Assembly: GCF_016756395.1 (NCBI RefSeq)
Contig: NZ_AP018365.1
Coordinates: forward strand, 1,116,001-1,180,000
Length of the DNA stretch: 64,000 nt
Source of the DNA: Streptomyces sp. SN-593
Lineage (GTDB): Bacteria > Actinomycetota > Actinomycetes > Streptomycetales > Streptomycetaceae
Direction of reading: 5' to 3'
Shown here: in pieces, positions 38,136-46,520 of the stretch
How positions within the stretch are numbered: the first letter of the stretch is position 1
Layout: every line of letters starts with the position of its first letter
Notes under the pieces: model-generated
The model's input: only the letters and a program-made list of their open reading frames with translations
Told to the model about the DNA's origin: nothing
Databases searched by the model: none
Program-made: the position numbers and the translations under genes

Positions 38136-39107
38136 GTGATCGAGCTGGAGGGTGTTCCCGAGCTGATCGACCCGGTCATGGTGGCCGCGTTCGAGGGCTG
38201 GAACGACGCCGGGGACGCAGCCTCCACCGCGGTCGACCACCTCGACCGGGAGTTCAAGGGCGAGGTCTTCGCGGCGCTCGACGCGGAGGACTACTACGAC
38301 TTCCAGGTCAACCGGCCCACGGTGTGGATGGACGGCGGCACCCGGAAGATCACCTGGCCCACCACCCGGCTGTCGGTGGTCCGCATCCAGTCGCCCAAGC
38401 CGCGCGACCTGGTGCTCGTGCGCGGCATCGAGCCGAGCATGCGGTGGCGCTCGTTCTGCAACGAGATCCTGGGATTCGCCCACGAGTTGGGCGTCGAGAT
38501 GGTCGTCATCCTCGGCGCGCTGCTCGGCGACACCCCGCACACGCGGCCGGTCCCGGTCTCCGGCGTCACCTCCGACGCGGACCTGGCCGCCACCATGAAC
38601 CTGGAGGAGTCCCGGTACGAGGGCCCCACCGGCATCGTGGGCATCCTCCAGGAGGCGTGCACGCACGCGGGCATCCCCGCGGTGAGCCTGTGGGCCGCGG
38701 TGCCGCACTACGTCTCGCAACCGCCCAACCCCAAGGCCACGTTGGCCCTCCTCAACCGCCTGGAGGACCTGCTCGACCTGCGCGTCCCGCAGGGCGAGCT
38801 GCCCGAGGACGCCCGCGCCTGGCAGGTCGGCGTGGACCAGCTCGCCGCGGAGGACAGCGAGGTCGCGGAGTACGTCCAGACACTGGAGGAGGCCCGCGAC
38901 ACCGCGGAGCTGCCGGAGGCGTCCGGCGAGGCCATCGCCAAGGAGTTCGAGCGGTACCTCAGGCGGCGCGACCCCGGGGACTACGCGACCAGCGAGGGGA
39001 CCGACGGGGTGCCCAACTTCCGCGGCAGGCCCGAGCCCCGGGAGGACCCGGCGCCCGCTCCCGGCGAGGACGACGACGAGGACGACGACCCCGACGGCGG
39101 CGCGTAG
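38136..39107 (+). CDS. PAC2-family protein (ParJ-like)
   Basis: A 323-residue protein. PAC2 fold of about 270 residues ([64 protein letters not shown]), the fold of proteasome-assembly chaperones, followed by an acidic Asp-rich tail ([13 protein letters not shown]). The position next to glpD and mshC matches S. coelicolor SCO1662, which I recall as the ParA-interacting protein ParJ; that link is from memory, not from sequence here. The GTG start has a strong aaggagga site. Confidence 0.85.
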   Translation: MIELEGVPELIDPVMVAAFEGWNDAGDAASTAVDHLDREFKGEVFAALDAEDYYDFQVNRPTVWMDGGTRKITWPTTRLSVVRIQSPKPRDLVLVRGIEPSMRWRSFCNEILGFAHELGVEMVVILGALLGDTPHTRPVPVSGVTSDADLAATMNLEESRYEGPTGIVGILQEACTHAGIPAVSLWAAVPHYVSQPPNPKATLALLNRLEDLLDLRVPQGELPEDARAWQVGVDQLAAEDSEVAEYVQTLEEARDTAELPEASGEAIAKEFERYLRRRDPGDYATSEGTDGVPNFRGRPEPREDPAPAPGEDDDEDDDPDGGA

Positions 39108-39158
39108 CCCCTCACCGGGCGGTGGACCGGACCCGCGCCGCGGGGGCCGGACCAGGCG

Positions 39159-39192
39159 CCCGCGCCCCCGGCCTCGCGGCCGGGCGCGCGGG
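39159..39192. terminator. bidirectional terminator between PAC2 gene and mshC
   Basis: A 15-bp GC stem with one mismatch (39159-39173 with 39178-39192) and a tcgc loop in the 111-base convergent gap. Confidence 0.7.
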
Positions 39193-39218
39193 TCCCCGCA
39201 CCCCGTGGAGCGCCCTGC

Positions 39219-40448
39219 CTACAGGGCGACGCCCAGCAGCGCGTCCACCGTGCGGGAGACGAGCCCGGGCGCACCGGTGTCCGTACCGCCCCCGGCGGCC
39301 TGCTCGGCCGCCCAGGCGTCGACGGCCGCGAGCGCGCGGGGCGCGTCGAGGTCGTCCGCGAGCGCGGCGCGCACGTCGTCGAGCAGCGCGTCGGCGGACG
39401 GACCGTCGGGCCGGGAGACCGCTTCGCGCCAGCGCCCCAGCCGGGCGACGGCGTCGGCGAGGACGTCGTCGGTCCACTCCCAGTCGGAGCGGTAGTGGTG
39501 CGCGAGGAGCGCCAGCCGGATCGCGGCCGGGTCGACGCCGGCCCGGCGCAGCGTGGAGACGAAGACGAGGTTGCCCTTGGACTTGGACATCTTCTCGCCG
39601 TCGAGGGCCACCATGCCGGCGTGGACGTACGCCTTGGCGAACGGGTACTCGCCGGTGAGCACCTGGGCGTGCGAGGCGCCCATCTCGTGGTGCGGGAAGG
39701 CGAGGTCGGAGCCGCCGCCCTGGACGTCGAATCCCATGCCGAGGTGGTCCAGGGCGATCGCCACGCACTCGATGTGCCAGCCGGGCCGCCCGCGCCCGAG
39801 CGACGCGCCGTCCCAGCTCGGCTCGCCGTCCCGCTCGGCGCGCCACAGCATCGGGTCGAGCGGGTTCTTCTTGCCGGGCCGCTCCGGGTCGCCGCCGCGC
39901 TCCGCGGCCAGTACCCGCATCGCGGCGTCGTCCAGCCCGGACACCGAGCCGAAGTGCGGGTCGCACGCGACCGAGAAGTACACGTCGCCGTCCACGTCGT
40001 AGGCGGCGCCGCTCTCCCGCAGCCGCTCGATCAGCGGCACGATGCCGGGTATGGCCTCGACCGCGCCGATGTAGTGGGCCGGCGGCAGCAGCCGCAGCGC
40101 CGTCATGTCCTCGCGGAACAGCGCGGTCTCGCGCTCGGCGAGCGCGGTCCAGTCGTCGCCGGTGTCCGCGGCGCGCTCCAGCAGCGGGTCGTCCACGTCC
40201 GTGACGTTCTGCACGTACTCGACCTGGCGCTTCGTGTCGAGCCACACCCGCTGCACGAGGTCGAACGCGTTGTAGGTCGCCGCGTGCCCCATGTGGGTGG
40301 CGTCGTACGGCGTGATGCCGCAGACGTACAGGCGGGCGACCGGACCGGGCTCGACGGACACGAGTCCCCCGGTCGACGTGTCGTGCAGACGGAGAGGGCG
40401 TCCGGTGCCCGGAAGGGCGGGGACGTCGGAAGCTGGCCAGGCATGCAT
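39219..40448 (-). CDS. mshC: L-cysteine:1D-myo-inositol 2-amino-2-deoxy-alpha-D-glucopyranoside ligase MshC
   Basis: A 409-residue protein that makes the amide bond between cysteine and GlcN-inositol in mycothiol synthesis, via cysteinyl-adenylate. It is a class I aminoacyl-tRNA synthetase paralogue: zinc Cys43 in YVCGITPYD, the HIGH-like THMGHA (51-56), WHIECVAIA with further zinc ligands, and the [10 protein letters not shown] loop. It is shorter than CysRS because the anticodon-binding domain is reduced. It follows the SCO1664-like gene on the same strand. Confidence 0.96.
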   Translation of the reverse strand: MHAWPASDVPALPGTGRPLRLHDTSTGGLVSVEPGPVARLYVCGITPYDATHMGHAATYNAFDLVQRVWLDTKRQVEYVQNVTDVDDPLLERAADTGDDWTALAERETALFREDMTALRLLPPAHYIGAVEAIPGIVPLIERLRESGAAYDVDGDVYFSVACDPHFGSVSGLDDAAMRVLAAERGGDPERPGKKNPLDPMLWRAERDGEPSWDGASLGRGRPGWHIECVAIALDHLGMGFDVQGGGSDLAFPHHEMGASHAQVLTGEYPFAKAYVHAGMVALDGEKMSKSKGNLVFVSTLRRAGVDPAAIRLALLAHHYRSDWEWTDDVLADAVARLGRWREAVSRPDGPSADALLDDVRAALADDLDAPRALAAVDAWAAEQAAGGGTDTGAPGLVSRTVDALLGVAL

Positions 40449-40531
40449 GAGACGAGGGTAACCGGGAGGGCGGCCGGCCCTCTCCCGCGGGCTGGCCGCC
40501 AGCGGAGGGCGGCCGGCCCCGGGGACAGCCC

Positions 40532-41590
40532 TCAGACCGGGGGCCAGGGGATGGCGGGCCATTCGCCGGAGGGCGAGGGGTGGACGCCGGTGTCCAGGAG
40601 CCGGTCCACGCGGGCGCGCAGCGCGGCCGTCTCCGCAGGTGTGAGGAGCTCGCCCAGCCGGTCGCCGAGCGGGCCCGACAGGTCGCCGGCGAGCCGCCCG
40701 AGCACGTCGGTGGCCTCGGCGGGCAGCGGCTCCCCCGCCCATCCCCACAGCAGCGTCCGCAACTTGTCGTCGGTGTGGAAGGTCACGCCGTGGTCGATGC
40801 CGTGGAGCCGCCCGTCGGCGGACACCAGCAGGTGGCCGCCCTTGCGGTCGGCGTTGTTCACGACGGCGTCCAGGACGGCCAGGCGGCGCAGCCGCGGGTC
40901 GTCGGCGTGCACGAGCAGCGCGGTGCCGCCCCCTTCGAGTTCGGCCCGCACGACCGCCTTCCAGCCCGGTGCCGGCTCGGTGTCCTCGGTCAGCGCGAGC
41001 AGCGCGCCCGCCCCGCCGGCCGCGAGGTCCCCGTCGTCGCCCTCCGCGTCGTCCGCGGACCCGCCGCCGTCCCCGTCCCCGTCCTCGCTGTCCCCGTTCT
41101 CGGCGTCCTCGCCGTCCCCGTCCTCGTCCGCGGACTCGATCCAGAGCTGCACCATGCCCTCGCCGTACGGGCCGTCGCGCAGGACGGTGGGCGGCACCAG
41201 GCCCCAGCCGGTGGCCTCGGAGACGAGGTACGCGGCGACCTCGCGCTGGGCCAGGGTCCCGTCCGGGAAGTCCCACAGCGGCCGCTCGCCGCGCACCGGC
41301 TTGTAGACGCACACGACGGTGTGGCCCTGGTGCGTGCTCTCGCACAGCAGCACGGCGTTGGACGCGTCGCGGATCTGGCCGCGGACGGTCAGCTCACCGT
41401 GGCGCAGCGCCGCCAGGTCCCGGGGGTCGGCGGCGGGCGTGCCGGAGCCCCCCGCCGGGTCCGTGCGCAGGCCGACCGCCGGTCGGGCCGCGCCGGCCGT
41501 CCCCGCAGTCCCCGCCGGACCCGCGGTGCCGGTCCGCGGGTCCGTGCCGGTGCTCAGGCCGACCTCCGGTACCCGTTCTGGCGCGGGCAT
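40532..41590 (-). CDS. SCO1664-family protein (PI3/PI4-kinase-like fold)
   Basis: A 352-residue protein. Kinase-like elements: [20 protein letters not shown] (nucleotide Lys region), [36 protein letters not shown] (catalytic-loop Asn/Asp) and GIDHGVTFH (metal Asp). A 45-residue Asp/Glu/Gly-rich insertion (about 150-195) splits the lobes. The ATG at 41590 overlaps the DUF3090 gene by 37 bases. Phosphotransfer activity is an inference from the fold; the substrate is unknown. Confidence 0.82.
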   Translation of the reverse strand: MPAPERVPEVGLSTGTDPRTGTAGPAGTAGTAGAARPAVGLRTDPAGGSGTPAADPRDLAALRHGELTVRGQIRDASNAVLLCESTHQGHTVVCVYKPVRGERPLWDFPDGTLAQREVAAYLVSEATGWGLVPPTVLRDGPYGEGMVQLWIESADEDGDGEDAENGDSEDGDGDGGGSADDAEGDDGDLAAGGAGALLALTEDTEPAPGWKAVVRAELEGGGTALLVHADDPRLRRLAVLDAVVNNADRKGGHLLVSADGRLHGIDHGVTFHTDDKLRTLLWGWAGEPLPAEATDVLGRLAGDLSGPLGDRLGELLTPAETAALRARVDRLLDTGVHPSPSGEWPAIPWPPV

Positions 41591-42144
41591 ACGTGTCCTT
41601 CCGGGTCCAGGGGCAGACTGCACAGCGGGCAGGGCGGGCGGCCGGCGGAGACCACGTCGAGCGCGCGCTTGGCGAAGGAACGGGCCTGTGCGCCGGTGAG
41701 CAGCACCCGCAGCAGCGGCGGGCCGTTCTCGTCGTCCTGGAGCAGCTCCTCCTCGGCGGCCTCCAGGTCCTCCTCGTCCTCGCCGGCCAACTCGACCAGG
41801 GCCTGCGCCTCGATGACCATCCGCTCGTGGGTGCCGTCCCACGCCAGCGCCATGGTGCCGACCCGGAACTCCTCCTCGACCGGCACCTCCAGCGGGCCGG
41901 CGTCCAGCATCTCGCTCGGGGCGACCGCGGGCACCGGGGCGTTGCCCCCGGTGCGGCGGACCACCTCGTCGAGGAGTTCGTCGACCCGCTCGGCGAGCGC
42001 GGCCACCTGCGTCTTCTCCAGCGCCACGCTGGTGGTCCGGCCCAGCGCGGTGGCCTGGAGGAAGAACGTCCGCTGTCCCGGCTGACCGACGGTCCCGGCG
42101 ACGAAACGCTCCGGGTGTTCGTAGAAGAAGACCTGGCGGGGCAC
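41554..42144 (-). CDS. DUF3090 family protein
   Basis: A 196-residue protein. The N-terminus PRQVFFYEHPERFVAGTVGQPGQRTFFLQA is the DUF3090 hallmark. The C-terminus has a zinc-type cluster [15 protein letters not shown]. It is always found between the SCO1664-like and phosphatase genes in actinobacteria, which suggests one pathway; the biochemical role is unknown. The GTG start is at 42144. Confidence 0.88.
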   Translation of the reverse strand: MPRQVFFYEHPERFVAGTVGQPGQRTFFLQATALGRTTSVALEKTQVAALAERVDELLDEVVRRTGGNAPVPAVAPSEMLDAGPLEVPVEEEFRVGTMALAWDGTHERMVIEAQALVELAGEDEEDLEAAEEELLQDDENGPPLLRVLLTGAQARSFAKRALDVVSAGRPPCPLCSLPLDPEGHVCPRQNGYRRSA

Positions 42145-42316
42145 GTCCTGCTCCGTTTGCTCGGGGTGATCGACTTGATCGACTGTGCTGGTGGCTGCTG
42201 GGTGGTGGTCGGGCTGCGGTCGGCGGTGGCGGTGGTCGCGCGGTCGGCCGCCGCGGCGCCCGCGGGCGGTGTTCAGGGCACGGGCCGCCGGTCGCCCACC
42301 CTACTGCGGAAGGCGA

Positions 42317-43075
42317 TCACGGGGCGCCGGTCGAACCGCCGACCACCGCGTCCCCGGGGTCGAGCCGGCCCTGCGAGCGCGCGGCGTCGGCCGGTCCAGC
42401 GGCGTCGTCGGCGTCGTCGGCGCCCTCGGCTGGCAGCGGCGGGATGAGCCCGGTGAGGTCCCCGGTGTCGCCGAGCCGCAGCAGGAACGGCCGGTGCGGG
42501 GTGTAGCGGACCACCGTGACGGAGCAGGGGTCGGCGTTGATCCGCTGGAAGAGGTCGAGGTGCATGCCCAGGGCGTCGGCGACCAGCGCCTTGATGACGT
42601 CGCCGTGCGAGCAGACCAGGTACAGCGCGTCCGCGCCGTGCTCGGCCTCGATCCGGGCGTTCCAGTCGCGGACGGCGTCCACCGCGCGGGTCTGCATCGC
42701 GCGCAGCGACTCCCCCTCGGCGCCGGGGAAGACCGCGGCGGAGGGGTGGCGCTGCACGGTCGTCCACAGCGGTTCCTCGACCAGCTCGCGGATCTTCCGG
42801 CCGGTCCAGTCGCCGTAGTGGCACTCACCGACCCGGTCGTCGGTGTGCAGCGGCAGTTCGGGCCGGGTGGCGAGCAGCGGTCCGACGGTCTCCTGGCAGC
42901 GCTGGAGGGGGCTGCTCACCACTGCGGCCAGCGGAAGTGCGGCGAGGCGGGCGGCGAGCGCGGTGGCCTGGGCGCGGCCGGTGTCGTCGAGGGCGACGCC
43001 GGGGGTCCAGCCGGCCAGCACTCCGTCGGTGTTGGCGGTCGAACGGCCGTGCCGGACGAGGATCACGGTGGGCAT
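42317..43075 (-). CDS. histidine phosphatase (MSMEG_4193-type)
   Basis: A 252-residue protein. Catalytic LVRHGRSTAN (phosphorylated His at about 9), SSPLQRC, GECHYGDWTG and the second His in LVCSHGDVIKAL. The fold is that of phosphoglycerate-mutase-like phosphatases, with an acidic Ala/Asp C-terminal tail. First gene of the phosphatase-DUF3090-SCO1664-mshC run, so linked to mycothiol genes by position. Confidence 0.88.
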   Translation of the reverse strand: MPTVILVRHGRSTANTDGVLAGWTPGVALDDTGRAQATALAARLAALPLAAVVSSPLQRCQETVGPLLATRPELPLHTDDRVGECHYGDWTGRKIRELVEEPLWTTVQRHPSAAVFPGAEGESLRAMQTRAVDAVRDWNARIEAEHGADALYLVCSHGDVIKALVADALGMHLDLFQRINADPCSVTVVRYTPHRPFLLRLGDTGDLTGLIPPLPAEGADDADDAAGPADAARSQGRLDPGDAVVGGSTGAP

Positions 43076-43510
43076 GTCCGCCACCGTAACCCCTTCCGGG
43101 CAGGCGCGTTGTGCTGGGTGACGGCCGTGGCGGGGAAGATCCCCCCGAGCCCCCACCACGGCCGCTGTGCGGAGCGTGCCCCGCGCGGGCCGGTTCCGTG
43201 CCCCGCGCGGGGAGGCGTCCAGGAGGCGGTCGGCGAGCACGGCCGCCGGGCCCGCGCCCGCTTTCCGAGCGCGTTTGCTCACTCCTGCCCATGTTTTGCT
43301 CGTACCCTGACGGTCCGTTGCCTCTGCTTTGCATGCCTGTCGAGAGCCGTGCGTTCCGCGGCCCGTTGCGGTTTGCTTGTCCTCGCCGTCAGGTCCCGGG
43401 CTGTCACTCCCCGTGGGTAGGGTGCAACCGGGGGACGGGTCGAGACGGCCCGCTGTGTCGGGACCGCGAAGCAGGTGGAGATGTTCGGCAAGGCGACGAG
43501 GAGCCGCCCG
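43076..43510. other. 435-base divergent intergenic region
   Basis: No convincing gene in the gap between the phosphatase start and the gene at 43511. From about 43260 the GC content drops and four tttgc-centred motifs recur (near 43273, 43294, 43327 and 43373), which suggests promoter or regulator sites. A gaggag ribosome site precedes 43511. No terminator is evident. Confidence 0.4.
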
Positions 43511-44098
43511 ATGACCGATCCGGGCGTGGGGGGCGCGGGCGCGGACTGGTCTCCTTACGGCCGGCTGCGGGACGCCGCGGAAGCCTACTTCCTGCACCCG
43601 GAGATCGCGTTGGACGCGATCTCCGGGGTACTCGGCAGGCGGCGGGTGCGGGGCTTCACCCTGGAGCGCGTGGTGGACCTGACCGAGGCCGGCGCGTCGG
43701 TGTGGCAGGAGGCGGCGGTCTGCGACGGGCGGCGGCTGATCCTGTGGCACAGCGAGGAGTTGGCCGACGAGAACTCCCCCGGCGGGACCGTGCTGGACTC
43801 CTCGGTGCAAGTGCTCCCGCTCGACGCCATCGGCCACATCGGGATGCGCACGCTCGTCGGGCGCGACGAGCGCGGGCACCGGGTCGACCGCGGGGTCTAC
43901 CTGGTGCTGGCCACCGCCACGCCGCACGAACTGACCGCCGCGCAGCCGGACCCCGACGCGCAGCCGCCGCTCGCCGCCGCGAAGATCCGGCCGGAGTCCT
44001 TCCGCTTCAGCAAGTCCCTCGATGACGGCGGGCCCGGGCAGATAGCCCGCCTCATCGACTTCGGCCGCCTGCTGTCCCGCCTCGTCCCGGTGGGCTGA
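43511..44098 (+). CDS. conserved hypothetical protein
   Basis: A 195-residue soluble, mixed alpha/beta protein (YGRLRDAAEAYFLHPEIALDAISGVLGRRRVRGFTLERVVDLTEAG, in part; the end is RLIDFGRLLSRLVPVG). The ATG at 43511 is chosen for the gacgaggag site 7 bases upstream; GTG 43475 and ATG 43481 are possible earlier starts. The stop is 47 bases before a MITE-like element. I do not recognise the family. Confidence 0.7.
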   Translation: MTDPGVGGAGADWSPYGRLRDAAEAYFLHPEIALDAISGVLGRRRVRGFTLERVVDLTEAGASVWQEAAVCDGRRLILWHSEELADENSPGGTVLDSSVQVLPLDAIGHIGMRTLVGRDERGHRVDRGVYLVLATATPHELTAAQPDPDAQPPLAAAKIRPESFRFSKSLDDGGPGQIARLIDFGRLLSRLVPVG

Positions 44099-44145
44099 CG
44101 GCGCCGGCCCGGCAGGATCCGCCGGACAGGCCCTGGACAGGTGCC

Positions 44146-44313
44146 TAAGGGCTGTCCCGTAATCCCCGGCGGATCAGCGTGCGGCGTCAGATGCGGTGGA
44201 TCGCAAGGCGGAGGGTCGTCCTCATACCGGGTCGTATGTGGATGAGCCCGACAACGAAGCGAGGCGCCGTAGCTGTCGTCGCACGCCCGCCGGGGATTAC
44301 GGGACAGCCCTTA
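44146..44313. mobile_element. MITE-like inverted-repeat element, copy 2 (168 bp)
   Basis: Perfect 27-bp terminal inverted repeats starting taagggctgtcccgtaat, with TA at both outer edges. About 93% identical to copy 1 (35429-35595). It is flanked on the left by ggatccgccgga, also seen beside copy 1, which looks like the worn end of a second copy. No usable ORF. As at copy 1, the right terminal repeat supplies the TAA stop of the adjoining minus-strand gene (44311). Folded RNA could also act as a terminator here. Confidence 0.85.
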
Positions 44314-45366
44314 GGCCAGGCCCGCCCGGGAGAGCGCCTCCATGCCGGCCCGCAGCCCCGCGATCCGCTCCTCCAGGGTGAAGCCGGACGGCGCCAGCGA
44401 GAGCGTGGTGACGCCCGCGGCGGCGTACTCCCCCATCCGGTCCGCGATCCGCTCCACCGGCCCCAACAGGCAGGTCGAGTCGATGAGTTCCTGCGGAACC
44501 GCCGCCGCGGCGTCGTCCTTCCGCCCGTCCAGGTACTTCTCCTGGATGTCGGCGGCCTCCCGTTCGTACCCCATGCGCTGCGCGAGCTGGTTGTAGAAGT
44601 TCTGCTTGCGGCTGCCCATCCCGCCGACGTACAGCGCGGTGTAGGGGCGGAAGGTGTCCGCGAGCGCGGGCAGGTCCGCGACGGAGCCGAGCGCCAGCGG
44701 CAGTGTCGGGCAGACGTCGAACCCGTCCATCCCCAGCCCGGCCTTCTCACGGCCGGCCCGCAGCGGGCGGATCGCGGTCTCCTCCAGGTGGGCCGCGGAC
44801 GGGAAGATCAGCAGCGCGCCGTCGGCGATCTCGCCGGTCTGCTCCAGGTTCTTCGGGCCGATCGCCGCGATGTACAGCGGGATGTGCTCGCGCTCCGGGT
44901 GCACGGTCAGCCGCAGCGCCTTGCCGGGGCCGCCCGGCAGCGGCAGCGTCCAGTGCTCGCCCTCGTAGGACAGCCGCTCGCGGGTCATCGCCTTGCGGAC
45001 GATGTCCACGTACTCGCGGGTGCGGGCCAGCGGCTTGTCGAACTTGACGCCGTACCAACCCTCGGAGACCTGCGGCCCGGACACGCCCAGGCCCAGCCGG
45101 AACCGGCCGCCGGTCAGGGAGTCCAGGGTGGCGGCCGTCATCGCGGTCATCGCCGGGGTGCGGGCAGGGATCTGGAGGATCGCCGAGCCGACGTCGATCC
45201 GCTCGGTCTGCGCGGCCACCCAGGACAGCACCGTCGGCGCGTCGGAGCCGTACGCCTCGGCGGCCCAGCAGACGGAGTACCCGAGGCGGTCGGCCTCCTG
45301 GGCGACGGCGAGGTTGTCCGCGTCCATTCCGGCGCCCCAGTAGCCGAGGTTGATCCCGAGCCGCAT
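44311..45366 (-). CDS. LLM-class F420-dependent oxidoreductase
   Basis: A 351-residue luciferase-like barrel. MRLGINLGYWGAGMDADNLAVAQEADRLGYS, SAILQIPARTPAMTAMTA, GGRFRLGLGVSGPQVSEGWYG (sequences shown in part) and the C-terminal RIADRMGEYAAAGVTTLSL mark the F420-binding subgroup. It transfers hydride to or from coenzyme F420; the substrate is unknown. The TAA stop comes from the MITE-like element. It is divergent from an aldo/keto reductase. Confidence 0.88.
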   Translation of the reverse strand: MRLGINLGYWGAGMDADNLAVAQEADRLGYSVCWAAEAYGSDAPTVLSWVAAQTERIDVGSAILQIPARTPAMTAMTAATLDSLTGGRFRLGLGVSGPQVSEGWYGVKFDKPLARTREYVDIVRKAMTRERLSYEGEHWTLPLPGGPGKALRLTVHPEREHIPLYIAAIGPKNLEQTGEIADGALLIFPSAAHLEETAIRPLRAGREKAGLGMDGFDVCPTLPLALGSVADLPALADTFRPYTALYVGGMGSRKQNFYNQLAQRMGYEREAADIQEKYLDGRKDDAAAAVPQELIDSTCLLGPVERIADRMGEYAAAGVTTLSLAPSGFTLEERIAGLRAGMEALSRAGLA

Positions 45367-45384
45367 ACCGCTCCCCTATCTGCG

Positions 45385-45396
45385 TACTGGCCAGTA
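45385..45396. promoter_or_regulatory. palindrome upstream of the F420 oxidoreductase gene
   Basis: Perfect 12-bp palindrome tactggccagta, 18 bases before the ATG at 45366 in the 133-base divergent gap. The form resembles TetR-type operators; no regulator gene is adjacent. Confidence 0.4.
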
Positions 45397-45499
45397 ACGT
45401 CGTTGTCCCCCCGGACTTTAGCGCCTCGGCCCGACGAACGCGCCTGTCGGGTACGTCACTGCTCCCCATTTGCGGGGCCGGGCGCTAGCCTCAGCGGTC

Positions 45500-46477
45500 A
45501 TGGAGCACAGGCATCTCGGCCGCACCGGCCTGCGCGTGTCCCGGCTCGGGCTCGGCACCCTCACCTGGGGGCGCGACACGGGCGAACGGGACGCCGCCGA
45601 CCAGCTCAAGTCCTTCTGGGAGGCGGGCGGGTCACTGGTCGACACCGCGGACGTGTACGCGGACGGAGGCGCGGAGTACCTCCTCGGCCGCCTCATCGAG
45701 GACCTGGTGCCGCGCTCCGACCTGGTGATCGCCACGAAGGCGGGCAGCGTGCCCGACCCCGAGCGGCGCTTCGACACCTCCCGCGGGCACCTGCTGGCCG
45801 CCCTCGACGCCTCGCTCCAGCGGCTCGGCACCGACCACGTGGACCTCTGGCAGGTGCACGCGTACGACCCCGGCACTCCGCTGGAGGAGACGCTCCAGGC
45901 CCTGGACATCGCGGTCAGCAGCGGGCGGGCCCGCTACGTGGGCGTCTCGAACTTCTGCGGCTGGCAGCTCGCCAAGGCCGCGTCCTGGCAGCTCGCGTCG
46001 CCCGGGCGGACGCCGCTTGCCAGCACCCAGATGGAGTACTCGCTGCTCCAGCGGGGCGTCGAGCGCGAGGTGCTGCCGGCCGCGGTCGACCTCGGGGTGG
46101 GGCTGCTCCCGTCGTCGCCGCTCGGGCGCGGCGTGCTCACCGGCAAGTACCGCAACGGCACCCCGGCGGACTCGCGCGGCTCCTCCGGGATGGCCGCGTT
46201 CGTGGCGCCGTACCTGGACGACACCGCGGGGCTGATCGTGGACGCGCTCGCGATAGCCGCCGACGGCCTGGCCGTGTCACCGCTGCACGTCGCCCTCGCC
46301 TGGGTGCGTGACCGGCCCGGCGTCACGGCGCCCATCCTCGGCGCGCGCAACGCCGCGCAGCTCGGCGCCGCCCTGTCGGTGGAGGGCCTTACGCTGCCGG
46401 AAGAGATCTGCTCGGCCCTGGACGACGTCTCGGCGCCGCTGCACCGCTACCCGGACCACGACTGGACCACTCTGTGA
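45500..46477 (+). CDS. aldo/keto reductase
   Basis: A 325-residue TIM barrel. LGRTGLRVSRLGLGTLTWG start; catalytic Asp/Tyr in LVDTADVYADGGAE, Lys in IATKAG, His in LWQVHAYDP; NADPH site SNFCGWQL and LGARNAAQL. The substrate is unknown. The ATG at 45500 is chosen because the conserved domain begins there. Confidence 0.88.
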   Translation: MEHRHLGRTGLRVSRLGLGTLTWGRDTGERDAADQLKSFWEAGGSLVDTADVYADGGAEYLLGRLIEDLVPRSDLVIATKAGSVPDPERRFDTSRGHLLAALDASLQRLGTDHVDLWQVHAYDPGTPLEETLQALDIAVSSGRARYVGVSNFCGWQLAKAASWQLASPGRTPLASTQMEYSLLQRGVEREVLPAAVDLGVGLLPSSPLGRGVLTGKYRNGTPADSRGSSGMAAFVAPYLDDTAGLIVDALAIAADGLAVSPLHVALAWVRDRPGVTAPILGARNAAQLGAALSVEGLTLPEEICSALDDVSAPLHRYPDHDWTTL

Positions 46478-46520
46478 GTGCCGCGTGTCGTGGTCGTCCC
46501 GCTCCACGGAGGCCTTCCGC

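Noticed and set aside
43279-43491. 70-codon minus-strand open frame in the 435-base intergenic region
   Set aside because: No ribosome site, no recognisable motif, and it overlaps the likely promoter of the gene at 43511.
44196-44381. Short protein encoded inside the MITE-like element (also in copy 1)
   Set aside because: The frame runs out of the element into neighbouring sequence and differs at its end between copies; no known motif, no ribosome site.
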